A stretch of 64,000 bases of DNA from NCBI RefSeq assembly GCF_002101555.1, contig NZ_LQOL01000099.1, forward strand, positions 62,001-126,000, read 5' to 3'. The translations under genes and the position numbers were made by a program. The DNA is from Mycolicibacterium canariasense. GTDB lineage: Bacteria; Actinomycetota; Actinomycetes; Mycobacteriales; Mycobacteriaceae. Below are positions 17,316-24,542 of the stretch, one piece after another (positions within the stretch are counted from its first letter, which is position 1; the number at the start of each line of letters is the position of its first letter). Below the pieces are notes generated by a model. That model did not search any database. It was given only the letters and a program-made list of their open reading frames with translations, and was not told where the DNA came from.

Positions 17316-18092
17316 ATGTCTGACCTCGCCGCGGTGGCCGTACCGGATTCCCCGCCAGCCCACCCGCTGGTGGGCACCCTCGCGGCGCTGCACCACTTCC
17401 GCGTCTATGCCGATGTCGCGATCGTCGTCGTGGTGCTGGTCGCCACCAACCTCATCGCCCACTTCACCACCCCGTGGGCCAATATCGCGACGGTGCCCGC
17501 CGCGGCCATCGGGTTGGTGGCGCTGGTGCGCGCCCGCGGGCTGGGCTGGTCCGAACTGGGCCTGGGCCGGGAACATTGGCGCTCGGGCGCCGGGTACGCC
17601 GCCGCCGCCGTCGGCATCGTGGTGGCCGTGATCGCCGTCGGGGTGGTGTTGCCCTGGACGCGCCCGCTGTTCATGAACAACCACTACGCCACCCTGTCCG
17701 GTGCCCTGATCGCCTCGATGATCATCATCCCGCTGCAGACCGTCATCCCCGAAGAACTGGCGTTCCGTGGGGTGCTGCACGGTGCGCTGGACCGGGCCTG
17801 GGGTTTTCGCGGGGTGGCCGCCGCCGGCTCGTTGCTGTTCGGACTGTGGCATATCGCCAGCTCACTGGGACTGACCAGCGGTAACGCCGGCTTCACCCAC
17901 ATTTTGGGCGGTGGCGTGTTCGGCATGGTTGCAGGCGTGGTCGGGGCGGTGCTGGCGACGACGGCGGCGGGTTTCGTGTTCACCTGGCTGCGCCGCCGCA
18001 GCGGTAGCCTGCTTGCGCCGATCGCACTGCACTGGTCGCTGAACGGGTTGGGCGCGCTGGCTGCGGCCCTGGTCTGGCACGCGACGTTCTAA
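17316..18092 (+). CDS. CPBP-family intramembrane metalloprotease
   Basis: Encodes 258 aa with about seven membrane helices. The abortive-infection/CAAX protease signature is complete: PEELAFRG at about residues 147-154, FGLWHIASS and the late ALHWSLNGLG motif. The family cleaves within membranes; the substrate is unknown. The stop overlaps the convergent CGNR gene by 4 bases. Confidence 0.9.
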   Translation: MSDLAAVAVPDSPPAHPLVGTLAALHHFRVYADVAIVVVVLVATNLIAHFTTPWANIATVPAAAIGLVALVRARGLGWSELGLGREHWRSGAGYAAAAVGIVVAVIAVGVVLPWTRPLFMNNHYATLSGALIASMIIIPLQTVIPEELAFRGVLHGALDRAWGFRGVAAAGSLLFGLWHIASSLGLTSGNAGFTHILGGGVFGMVAGVVGAVLATTAAGFVFTWLRRRSGSLLAPIALHWSLNGLGALAAALVWHATF

Positions 18093-18655
18093 ATCCGGCG
18101 CCGGGCCCGGAAGTCCCGGTTCTTCAGCTTGTTCCCGCAGGTGGCCATGTCGCACCAGGTGCCACCGTGGTTGCGGGACCGGTCGTAGAACACCCAGCGG
18201 CAGTCCTCGTTCGCGCATGCCTTCAGATGAGCCCAGCTGCCGCCGCACTGGGCATCCTTGACGATCAGGAGCAGGCCCAGCAGCCGGTCCGACATCGAGC
18301 TTGCGGCGGGTGCCACCCGGACGTCGCCGGCGCTGCCGACCTCGACCCTGGCCGGCGTGCCGGCCGTCAGCCGGTGCAGCGGTTCCAGCGTGCGGGCGTC
18401 CGGCGCGGGTCCGCCGCTGTTGTGGATCACCAACGCCCGCAAGCCTTCCCGCACGGCGACCAGGGTGTCGAGGTCGGCCTCGGTCAGCACCGCACCGGCG
18501 GGCAGCAGGCCATGCCGAGCCAGCCACTGAGCATTGCCGGCCGCATCGGCCAACCGGTCCCGCGCGCTCTCCCGGTCCAGCGTGTTGATGAACGCCTGCA
18601 CCAGGCGTAGCGGCTCCGGCGCCGGCTTCGCCTCGTCGTCTCCGTAATCCGGCAT
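18089..18655 (-). CDS. CGNR zinc-finger regulator (ABATE domain)
   Basis: Encodes 188 aa. The N-terminal ABATE region (LVQAFINTLDRE) is followed by a C-terminal zinc finger, CANEDCRWVFYDRSRN then CDMATCGNKLKNR, which has the four cysteines and the CGN motif. Proteins of this type bind DNA and are presumed stress-linked regulators. Half-sites GGTCAT/ATGACC upstream (18675-18711) suggest autoregulation and control of the divergent gene. Confidence 0.9.
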   Translation of the reverse strand: MPDYGDDEAKPAPEPLRLVQAFINTLDRESARDRLADAAGNAQWLARHGLLPAGAVLTEADLDTLVAVREGLRALVIHNSGGPAPDARTLEPLHRLTAGTPARVEVGSAGDVRVAPAASSMSDRLLGLLLIVKDAQCGGSWAHLKACANEDCRWVFYDRSRNHGGTWCDMATCGNKLKNRDFRARRRI

Positions 18656-18674
18656 GGCGACAAGCGTACCGATG

Positions 18675-18711
18675 ATGACCAGTGAAATCTATTGACTGGT
18701 CATAGATGACC
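18675..18711. promoter_or_regulatory. Operator cluster between CGNR regulator and divergent gene
   Basis: A perfect 9-bp inverted repeat, ATGACCAGT (18675-18683) and ACTGGTCAT (18695-18703), overlaps a second palindrome, GGTCAT-AG-ATGACC (18698-18711). It covers the -35 of the plus-strand promoter below, so it is well placed for repression. Confidence 0.7.
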
Positions 18712-18719
18712 GGTATAGC
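18692..18719 (+). promoter_or_regulatory. Sigma-70-type promoter
   Basis: TTGACT (18692-18697) and TATAGC (18714-18719) are spaced by 16 bases and point towards the gene starting at 18758. The -35 and spacer lie within the inverted-repeat operator. Confidence 0.55.
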
Positions 18720-18757
18720 CTTTTGATAGGTCACGAATGAATGAAGGGGTGGTGACC

Positions 18758-19186
18758 ATGGCGCTATCGATGACGCCGCGCGGATATCAGTCCGCCGGGG
18801 CCCGGATCCGGGCCAGAATCTGCGCCGCCCGACTCGACCGGCAGATCGAGGCCGGCACCTGCGACATGGTGACTCCCACGCTCGCGACGCACATCGAGCG
18901 GATCACCTCCCGCGCCGAACGCGAAAAGCTGGCCACCGCGTTGCGCATCGCCCAGTCCGCACCGTCGGGCACAGTGGTGTTCCACGTCCCGGTGCATGCG
19001 GCGGCAGTGCGCGCCGCCGCCGAGTGGGTCGACGAGCTGATCGGCCGCCTGAGCGGGCCGTCTACCGTTTCGGCCCGCGGTATGGCCCGGCTACGCATCC
19101 TGCTCGCCGACGCCCGCGGGCCGCTGTACCGCCCGGGCCCCGGCACCCTGACCGCCGCACTGCGCGGCGTGCTGGCCGCGCTGTGA
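18758..19186 (+). CDS. Hypothetical protein
   Basis: Encodes 142 aa from ATG 18758, which follows AAGGGGTGGTGACC; an in-frame ATG at 18737 is less well placed. I do not recognise the family. It is a soluble, Arg/Ala-rich, mostly helical protein (GARIRARICAARLDRQIEAG; HIERITSRAEREKLATALR) with no membrane segment or cysteine motif beyond two Cys in the first 40 residues. It is divergent from the CGNR regulator and shares its operator, so it may be a target of that regulator. Confidence 0.7.
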   Translation: MALSMTPRGYQSAGARIRARICAARLDRQIEAGTCDMVTPTLATHIERITSRAEREKLATALRIAQSAPSGTVVFHVPVHAAAVRAAAEWVDELIGRLSGPSTVSARGMARLRILLADARGPLYRPGPGTLTAALRGVLAAL

Positions 19187-19192
19187 CAAGGG

Positions 19193-19492
19193 TCAGTCCC
19201 GACGGACCAGCCCCACGATCCACAGCAGGATCACCGAACCGAGCACCGCGGTGAACAGGGTGAACCACCAACCCCCGGCAGCCGTGTCGAGGAAGAAACT
19301 CAACAGAAATCCGCCGATCAACGCGCCGACGATACCGATCACGATGTTCATCAGGATCCCGGAACCGCCACCCTTGACGAGCTTGCCGGCAATCCAGCCG
19401 GCGATCGCCCCGATGATGATGTAACCGATCCACCCCACGCTGGTCAGCGTGGTCGAACGGGCCAGAAAATCGGTCGCAGCAACGACGTCCAT
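19193..19492 (-). CDS. GlsB/YeaQ/YmgE-family stress membrane protein
   Basis: Encodes 99 aa with three membrane helices and the family pattern GWIGYIIIGAIAGWIAGKLVKGG, then GILMNIVIGIVGALIGGF. ATG 19492 is used because GGGAGG sits 8 bases upstream; a TTG two codons earlier is in frame. The family is linked to general stress responses in many bacteria; molecular function unknown. Confidence 0.88.
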   Translation of the reverse strand: MDVVAATDFLARSTTLTSVGWIGYIIIGAIAGWIAGKLVKGGGSGILMNIVIGIVGALIGGFLLSFFLDTAAGGWWFTLFTAVLGSVILLWIVGLVRRD

Positions 19493-19520
19493 GTGCAAGG
19501 CCTCCCACCTACCACCGGTA

Positions 19521-19542
19521 GACCCGGCCCGATTGCCGGGTC
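19521..19542. terminator. Hairpin downstream of apa
   Basis: GACCCGGC (19521-19528) and GCCGGGTC (19535-19542) form an 8-bp stem with a 6-base loop, 58 bases beyond the apa stop on the minus strand. There is no U-tract, as is usual in mycobacteria. It could instead belong to the GlsB leader. Confidence 0.5.
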
Positions 19543-19599
19543 ACACCTCCGGTGTACCCGCCGCAGGTAACGATCGGACCCGCGAAACGGCCACAGATG

Positions 19600-20559
19600 T
19601 CAGCCTTGCGGCATCATCTCCGGCGGCGCATCGGTCACGGGCACGGGCACACCGACACCCGGGCGGGCCGGCGGCGCGTTCGGGTCCGCCGGCGGCGGTG
19701 GCGGAGCATTGGGGTCCGGCTCCGGCGGCGGGGGCGGGCTCCACGGCCGGATCGACTGCGCCAGCGTGACGGCGGCCGCCTTGTCCACCGGGTGATTGGC
19801 GGTGCCCAGCCACACCACGAACCACCGCGACGGTGCGCGCTGGCCGCGGGGCACACCGGCCGGTGTCGGCGCTCCGATCACCCCGGCCCAGATCTGGCCG
19901 GTGGGTTTGGTGGTGTCGGTGAACTTCACCTCGTAGTACGACGCGGAGCCGGTCAGGTCACCGGCGGCCAACGGCGTGGTCTCCTGGCCGACGCGGGTGC
20001 CCGGGAAGGGCATGAAGAACTCACCCATGTCCGAGGCGAGCCGGGCGGCCGCCTTGGCGTTGTCGGACTCGGCCCCGGCGAACAGCTTCAGATCCAGCCG
20101 TCCGAGCAGCACGCTGGTGTCATTGGGCGGCTGGGCGGTGCCGCCCTGCGCGGGGGCCGGCTCGGCTGGAGCGCCGGGCTGGATCTTGGTCAGCAACGCC
20201 TGGCCGTAGGACAGCTGGGTGGCGTCGGCAACCTTCCAGCCGGCGGGCACCACGTAGCTGAACCCACCGGCCGCGTTGTCCACCCGGCCGGGCTCGGGTG
20301 CGGGCGGGGGCGGTGGCGCGTTCGGATCGGGTGGCGGCGCGTTCGGATCGGGTGGCGGCGCATTGGGATCGGCGGGAGCCGGCGGCACCGGCGCGGGAGC
20401 CGGCGATGCGGGCGCCGGAGCCGGTGCGGGAGCCGGGGGCGCCGGGACCGGGTCGGCATGAGAAACCGCGATCGGCAGCGTCAGGGCGGCCGCAGCCGCA
20501 ATCGCCATTGCGGTGGAGAGGCGCTTGCGGTGCGACGGGCGCACGTCCGGCTGGTCCAT
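19600..20559 (-). CDS. apa: Alanine/proline-rich secreted glycoprotein Apa (fibronectin attachment protein, ModD)
   Basis: Encodes 319 aa. A signal peptide ends near SHADP; a low-complexity Pro/Ala region follows, with the unit PPPDPNA repeated at about 63-85; then comes the globular domain (GGFSYVVPAGWKVADA; DMGEFFMPFPGTR; SASYYEVKF; RWFVVWLGTANHPVDKAA) and a second Pro-rich tail. Apa is a secreted mannosylated adhesin that binds fibronectin and lectins. It lies after modB-modC as in M. tuberculosis, hence the name modD, but has no transport role. Confidence 0.93.
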   Translation of the reverse strand: MDQPDVRPSHRKRLSTAMAIAAAAALTLPIAVSHADPVPAPPAPAPAPAPASPAPAPVPPAPADPNAPPPDPNAPPPDPNAPPPPPAPEPGRVDNAAGGFSYVVPAGWKVADATQLSYGQALLTKIQPGAPAEPAPAQGGTAQPPNDTSVLLGRLDLKLFAGAESDNAKAAARLASDMGEFFMPFPGTRVGQETTPLAAGDLTGSASYYEVKFTDTTKPTGQIWAGVIGAPTPAGVPRGQRAPSRWFVVWLGTANHPVDKAAAVTLAQSIRPWSPPPPPEPDPNAPPPPPADPNAPPARPGVGVPVPVTDAPPEMMPQG

Positions 20560-20701
20560 GGGGAAGAAAATACCGTGTTACAGCCGTGACGCAAGTGTGA
20601 GGTGCTCATAAAGTGCTCAGCTGGGAAGTAGCTGCACACAACGAATTTCGTGTAGAGGCGGATAAGCCCCGATTGCTGACCACGCGGGCCCACGACGGCG
20701 C

Positions 20702-20722
20702 CCACCCCGCGGTCCGGGGTGG
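20702..20722. terminator. Hairpin downstream of modC
   Basis: CCACCCCG and CGGGGTGG form an 8-bp stem with a 5-base loop, 37 bases beyond the modC stop on the minus strand and upstream of apa. It could limit read-through from modBC into apa. Confidence 0.5.
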
Positions 20723-20758
20723 CTGACATCCGGTATTTCGCCCGCGGCCGGCCCCGTG

Positions 20759-21841
20759 TTACGGCGCCGGTGAGATGGTGAGTTCCTGCGCCTTGACGGT
20801 GAAGAACACCCGTTCCCCTGGCGCCAGGCGCAGATCGGCGGCCGCCTCCGCCGTGATGTCGGCGGCCAATCCCGGCCCACCATCGGGTTGCGGTTCGGCG
20901 CGCACCCGGATGGCCGGTCCGCGGCTGTCCAACTCGGCCACCGTCACCTCCACCGCATTGCGCGGACTGCCGTGTGGCGCGTGCCGGTACACCGCCACCG
21001 CCGCCGGCGCGAACACCGCGACCGCCGGATCGCCGACGGCGACACTCGGCGCCGGACCGGCGTGCCACTGGGCGCCCCAGTCGGTGTGCAGCGCGCCGTC
21101 GGCGCCCAGCCGGCCGCTGACCAGATTCACCCCGGCGAATCGGGCGCCGAACCGACTGCGCGGCGCGGCCAGGATCTGCGCCGCCGGGCCGCTCTCCACG
21201 ACGCGCCCGGACTCGAGCACCGCCACCCGGTCGGCCAGAGTCACCACGTCGAGCAGGTCATGGGTGACCAGGATCGCCGCGCGCCCGTCACGGGTGAGCA
21301 CCCGCCGCAGCAGCGCCCGCATCGCGGTGGCCACCGCCACGTCCAGGCCTGTCATCGGCTCATCGAGCAGCAGCACATCGGGATCGGCGGCCAGCGCGCG
21401 GGCCAGCGCCACCCGCTGCGCCTGACCGCCGGACAGCTGGGCGGGCATCCGTTCGCCGAGCTCGGCCGCATCCACCTCAGCCAGCCAGCGCCGCGCAACC
21501 TCTCGGGAGTCCTTGCGACTCAAGCGCTTTCCACTGCGAGGGCCGAATGCCACGTTGTCCAGCACGCTCAGGTGCGGAAACAGCAACGGCTCTTGCATCA
21601 GCAACCCGACCCGGCGGTCATGGGTGGCGATGTGGATACCCGCGGCCCCGTCGACCACCGTGCGCTCCCCCACCAGCACCCTCCCCCGGTCGGGCCGGAC
21701 GGTGCCGGCCAGCACGTGCAGCAATGTGGATTTCCCCGCCCCGTTGGGGCCCAGGACGGCGAGCACCTCACCGGGGGCCAGCTCGAGGTCGACGTGCACG
21801 CCCCGCTCGGCCACCTCGACACCGATCCGCAATCCGGTCAC
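20759..21841 (-). CDS. modC: Molybdate ABC transporter ATP-binding protein
   Basis: Encodes 360 aa. Walker A GPNGAGKST (about 32-40), signature LSGGQAQRVALARAL, Walker B VLLLDEPMTGLD and the H-loop THDLLDV are all present. The last about 65 residues form a TOBE/Mop domain (VEVTVAELDSRGPAIRVRAE), typical of ModC. It energises molybdate uptake at the inner face of the membrane. The start overlaps the modB stop by 4 bases. No modA is next to it. Confidence 0.92.
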   Translation of the reverse strand: MTGLRIGVEVAERGVHVDLELAPGEVLAVLGPNGAGKSTLLHVLAGTVRPDRGRVLVGERTVVDGAAGIHIATHDRRVGLLMQEPLLFPHLSVLDNVAFGPRSGKRLSRKDSREVARRWLAEVDAAELGERMPAQLSGGQAQRVALARALAADPDVLLLDEPMTGLDVAVATAMRALLRRVLTRDGRAAILVTHDLLDVVTLADRVAVLESGRVVESGPAAQILAAPRSRFGARFAGVNLVSGRLGADGALHTDWGAQWHAGPAPSVAVGDPAVAVFAPAAVAVYRHAPHGSPRNAVEVTVAELDSRGPAIRVRAEPQPDGGPGLAADITAEAAADLRLAPGERVFFTVKAQELTISPAP

Positions 21842-22626
21842 GTCGCCTGCCAGGATGCGGTCCGCAGCCGCCGCGCGCCCAGCCCGAGCACCACCACCGC
21901 GGCGACGATCACCAACAGGACCGACAGGGCGACCGCGGCGTCGGCGTCGGTCTCCCGCTGCAGATAGATCTCCAGGGGCAGGGTGCGAGTCACTCCTTCC
22001 CGCGATCCCGCGAAGGTCAGCGTCGCCCCGAACTCACCCAGCGAGCGGGCGAAAGCCAACACCGCGCCCGAGACCAGCCCGGGCGCCAGCAGCGGCAGCG
22101 TCACCCGGCGCCACACGGTGGTCGGGCGCGCGCCCAGCGTCGCCGCCACCACCTCGTGGTCGGCGCCCACGGTGCGCACCGCCCCCTCCAGGGCGATCAC
22201 CAGGAACGGCAACGAGACGAACGTCTGGGCCAGCACCACGGCCACGGTGGTGAACGCGATCTGGATACCCACAGCCTCCAGATAGTGGCCGAGCAGCCCG
22301 AGCCTGCCGAACGCGTACAGCAGGGCGATGCCGCCCACCACCGGCGGCAACACCAGCGGCAGCAGGATCACCGGGCGCAGCGCGGCGATCGCGCGCGACC
22401 GGCTGCGGGCCAGCACCAGCGCCATGGGTACCCCGAGCGCGATGCACAGCAGGGTGCTCGCGGCCGAGGTGCGCAGGCTCAGTCCCAGCGCGGTCAGCGA
22501 AGCCGGACTGGTGATCAACGACCCGAACCGCGGCCAGTCGACCTTGACCGCCATGGCCAGCAGTGGCAGTACCACGAACAGGGTTCCCAGTGCCGCGGGC
22601 AGGTAGATCCAGCGGGGCAGCCCCAT
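21838..22626 (-). CDS. modB: Molybdate ABC transporter permease
   Basis: Encodes 262 aa with about five membrane helices and the EAA loop for contact with the ATPase (VVAATLGARPTTVWRRVTLP, about 170-189), then the ModB-type stretch AFARSLGEFGATLTFAG. It forms the membrane channel with ModC. In M. tuberculosis modA precedes modB directly; here the upstream neighbour is a divergent SDR gene instead. Confidence 0.92.
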   Translation of the reverse strand: MGLPRWIYLPAALGTLFVVLPLLAMAVKVDWPRFGSLITSPASLTALGLSLRTSAASTLLCIALGVPMALVLARSRSRAIAALRPVILLPLVLPPVVGGIALLYAFGRLGLLGHYLEAVGIQIAFTTVAVVLAQTFVSLPFLVIALEGAVRTVGADHEVVAATLGARPTTVWRRVTLPLLAPGLVSGAVLAFARSLGEFGATLTFAGSREGVTRTLPLEIYLQRETDADAAVALSVLLVIVAAVVVLGLGARRLRTASWQAT

Positions 22627-22744
22627 GGCAGAACCCTAGAGCACCCGTGATCACCCCGGGATCACCCCGGACCCGGCGCGGTCACCGCGGCGTGCCTGAT
22701 TTCACCGCCTAGCTACCGTCCAGTAACGTGGTGCCGATCGGCTG

Positions 22745-22760
22745 TGTTCAGCGCTGAACA
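22745..22760. promoter_or_regulatory. 16-bp perfect palindrome upstream of SDR-like gene
   Basis: TGTTCAGCGCTGAACA is a perfect palindrome just before the AAGGAGG ribosome site (22760-22766) of the SDR-like gene. It lies between the divergent modB and SDR-like genes, so a repressor binding there could block the plus-strand transcript. Confidence 0.65.
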
Positions 22761-22773
22761 AGGAGGTAATCAC

Positions 22774-23445
22774 ATGGAGGTGCTGCTCACCGGCGGCGAT
22801 ACCGAGCTGGGCCGTGTGGTCGCCACCGGCTTCCGCGACGAGGGCCACACCGTGGTGCTCGCGGGCGCACGCCGCGACGACCTCGAAGTGATCGCCAAGG
22901 AGCTCGACGTCGACTACGTCGTCGTCGACAACACCGACGCCGCCGGCCTCGAGGCCGCCCGCGCATCCCTGCCGTCCCACCTCGACGCCATCGTCAACGT
23001 GCCCGCCCCGCGGGCGCAGGCACGAGACCCCCGCACCTTCACGCTCGCCGACCACGCCGACGCCTGGCGTCAGGCGCTGGACACCACGCTGCTGTCGGCG
23101 GTGCTGACCGTCCAGATCCTGGGCGACCAGTTGAGCTCCGGTGGCGCGATCATCAACGTCGTTCCCGGCCACCCGGCCGAGGGCAGCGTCGAGGCCGCCA
23201 TCAAGGCCGCCCTGTCCAACTGGACAGCGGGCCAGGCCACCCACTTCGGGATCCGCGGCATCACCGTGAACACGGTGGCCACCGGCAAGGGCGCCGAACC
23301 CGGTTATGCGGGCGCGGCCAACCCCGCCCCCTCGGTGGCCGACGAGATCACCCGGCTGGCGTTGTTCCTGACCACCCAGTCCGCGCGGCACATCACCGGC
23401 CAGACCCTGCACGTCAGCCAGGGCGCACTCGCCGACTTCGGCTGA
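22774..23445 (+). CDS. SDR-fold protein without the catalytic Tyr (Rv1856c-like)
   Basis: Encodes 223 aa from ATG 22774 behind a strong AAGGAGG. The N-terminus MEVLLTGGDTELGRVVA resembles a Rossmann cofactor site and the fold is SDR-like (GIRGITVNTVATG; HITGQTLHVSQG). The catalytic Tyr-x3-Lys reads Glu140-x3-Lys144, the Ser site reads INVVPG and the NAG motif reads VNVPA. It is probably a non-catalytic or altered SDR. Position matches Rv1856c beside mod and ndh. Confidence 0.82.
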   Translation: MEVLLTGGDTELGRVVATGFRDEGHTVVLAGARRDDLEVIAKELDVDYVVVDNTDAAGLEAARASLPSHLDAIVNVPAPRAQARDPRTFTLADHADAWRQALDTTLLSAVLTVQILGDQLSSGGAIINVVPGHPAEGSVEAAIKAALSNWTAGQATHFGIRGITVNTVATGKGAEPGYAGAANPAPSVADEITRLALFLTTQSARHITGQTLHVSQGALADFG

Positions 23446-23468
23446 ATATTCCCGCGTTCGCCCGAAGC

Positions 23469-23492
23469 TAAACGGGGTGCATACTCCGTTTA
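23469..23492. promoter_or_regulatory. Inverted repeat before LLM gene
   Basis: TAAACGG (23469-23475) and CCGTTTA (23486-23492) are perfect 7-bp arms spaced by 10 bases, 12 bases before the start of the luciferase-like gene. The layout resembles a small repressor operator. Confidence 0.5.
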
Positions 23493-23503
23493 GGTGTGGT
23501 TAC

Positions 23504-24439
23504 GTGAGTCGCGTGACGATTCGACTCGGACTCCAGATCCCCAACTTCTCCTACGGCACAAGCGTTTCCGAACTCTTCCCGACCGTCATCGCGCAGGCAC
23601 GCGAGGCGGAGCAGGCGGGATACGACTCCGTCTTCGTGATGGACCACCTCTACCAACTCCCCGGCATCGGTGCGCCCGAGGAACCGATGCTCGAGGCCTA
23701 CACCGCCCTCGGTGCGCTGGCCACCGCGACTGAGAAGGTGCAGCTGGGCACCCTGGTCACCGGCAACACCTACCGCAACCCGGCCCTGCTGGCCAAGGAG
23801 ATCACCACACTGGACGTGATCAGCCAGGGTCGCGCCATCCTGGGCATCGGCACCGGCTGGTTCGAACTCGAGCACGACAGCCTCGGCTATGAGTTCGGCA
23901 CCTTCACCGAGCGATTCAAGAAGCTCGGCGAGGCACTCGAGATCATCCTGCCGATGCTCAAGGGCGACCGGGTCACCTTCGACGGTGAGTACTACCGCAC
24001 CAAGGAAGCCTTCGCCATTCCCCGCTTCCGCGACCACATTCCGCTGATGATCGGCGGCAGCGGCGAGAAGAAGACCATCCCGTTGGCCGCGCGGCACTTC
24101 GACCACCTCAACATCATCGCCGGCTTCGACGAGCTGCCCCGCAAGGTGGCCGTCGTCAAGGAGAACTGCGAGAAGATCGATCGCGACCCGGCCACGCTGG
24201 AGACCAGTGTGCTGGCCGTCGCGTTGATCGGTGAGCAGTACACCGCGGACGTCGTCCCCGACGAGTTCAAGCAGCAGGCGGTGTACGGCCGGCCCGAGCA
24301 GGTGGCCGAGCAGCTCAAGGAGAAGGTGTACGACGCCGGTGTCGACGGTGTCATCCTGAGCGCGTACACCGTCGGCGGGTACACGCCGGGCGGCGTTGCC
24401 GCGGTGGGTGAAGCTCTGCGGCCGGTGATCGCCGGATGA
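23504..24439 (+). CDS. Luciferase-like F420-dependent oxidoreductase (Rv1855c-like)
   Basis: Encodes 311 aa. The LLM barrel is clear: RLGLQIPNFSYG, AREAEQAGYDSVFVMDH, VQLGTLVTGNTYRNPALLAKEITTLDV, GRAILGIGTGWFELEH, then PLMIGGSGEKKTIPLAARHFDHLNI. Such sequences usually bind F420. GTG 23504 is chosen because AGGTGTGG lies just upstream; GTG 23513 is a close alternative and matches the usual MTIRLGLQ start. Neighbour order matches Rv1855c before ndh. Confidence 0.88.
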   Translation: MSRVTIRLGLQIPNFSYGTSVSELFPTVIAQAREAEQAGYDSVFVMDHLYQLPGIGAPEEPMLEAYTALGALATATEKVQLGTLVTGNTYRNPALLAKEITTLDVISQGRAILGIGTGWFELEHDSLGYEFGTFTERFKKLGEALEIILPMLKGDRVTFDGEYYRTKEAFAIPRFRDHIPLMIGGSGEKKTIPLAARHFDHLNIIAGFDELPRKVAVVKENCEKIDRDPATLETSVLAVALIGEQYTADVVPDEFKQQAVYGRPEQVAEQLKEKVYDAGVDGVILSAYTVGGYTPGGVAAVGEALRPVIAG

Positions 24440-24473
24440 ACAGGTAAACATTGAGTACGGTGCGCCATCTCAC

Positions 24474-24500
24474 CGCACTGGTGAGATGGCCACCGACTAC
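24474..24500. terminator. Perfect 11-bp stem hairpin between LLM gene and ndh
   Basis: GCCATCTCACC (24474-24484), loop GCACT, GGTGAGATGGC (24490-24500). It starts 34 bases after the LLM stop and ends 42 bases before the ndh start. It lacks a U-tract; it is either a GC-type terminator or an ndh leader structure. Confidence 0.65.
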
Positions 24501-24542
24501 CCTAGAGGTTGTATTGACAAAGTACGTCCGCTAGGAGCAGCA

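Noticed and set aside
20280..20420. Proline repeats of apa as a mobile repeat
   Set aside because: PPPDPNA repeats are a normal low-complexity feature of Apa proteins and differ from the 30-bp element.
24514..24519. TTGACA as -35 of ndh
   Set aside because: No -10 element is found 16-18 bases downstream; that position falls on the ribosome site.
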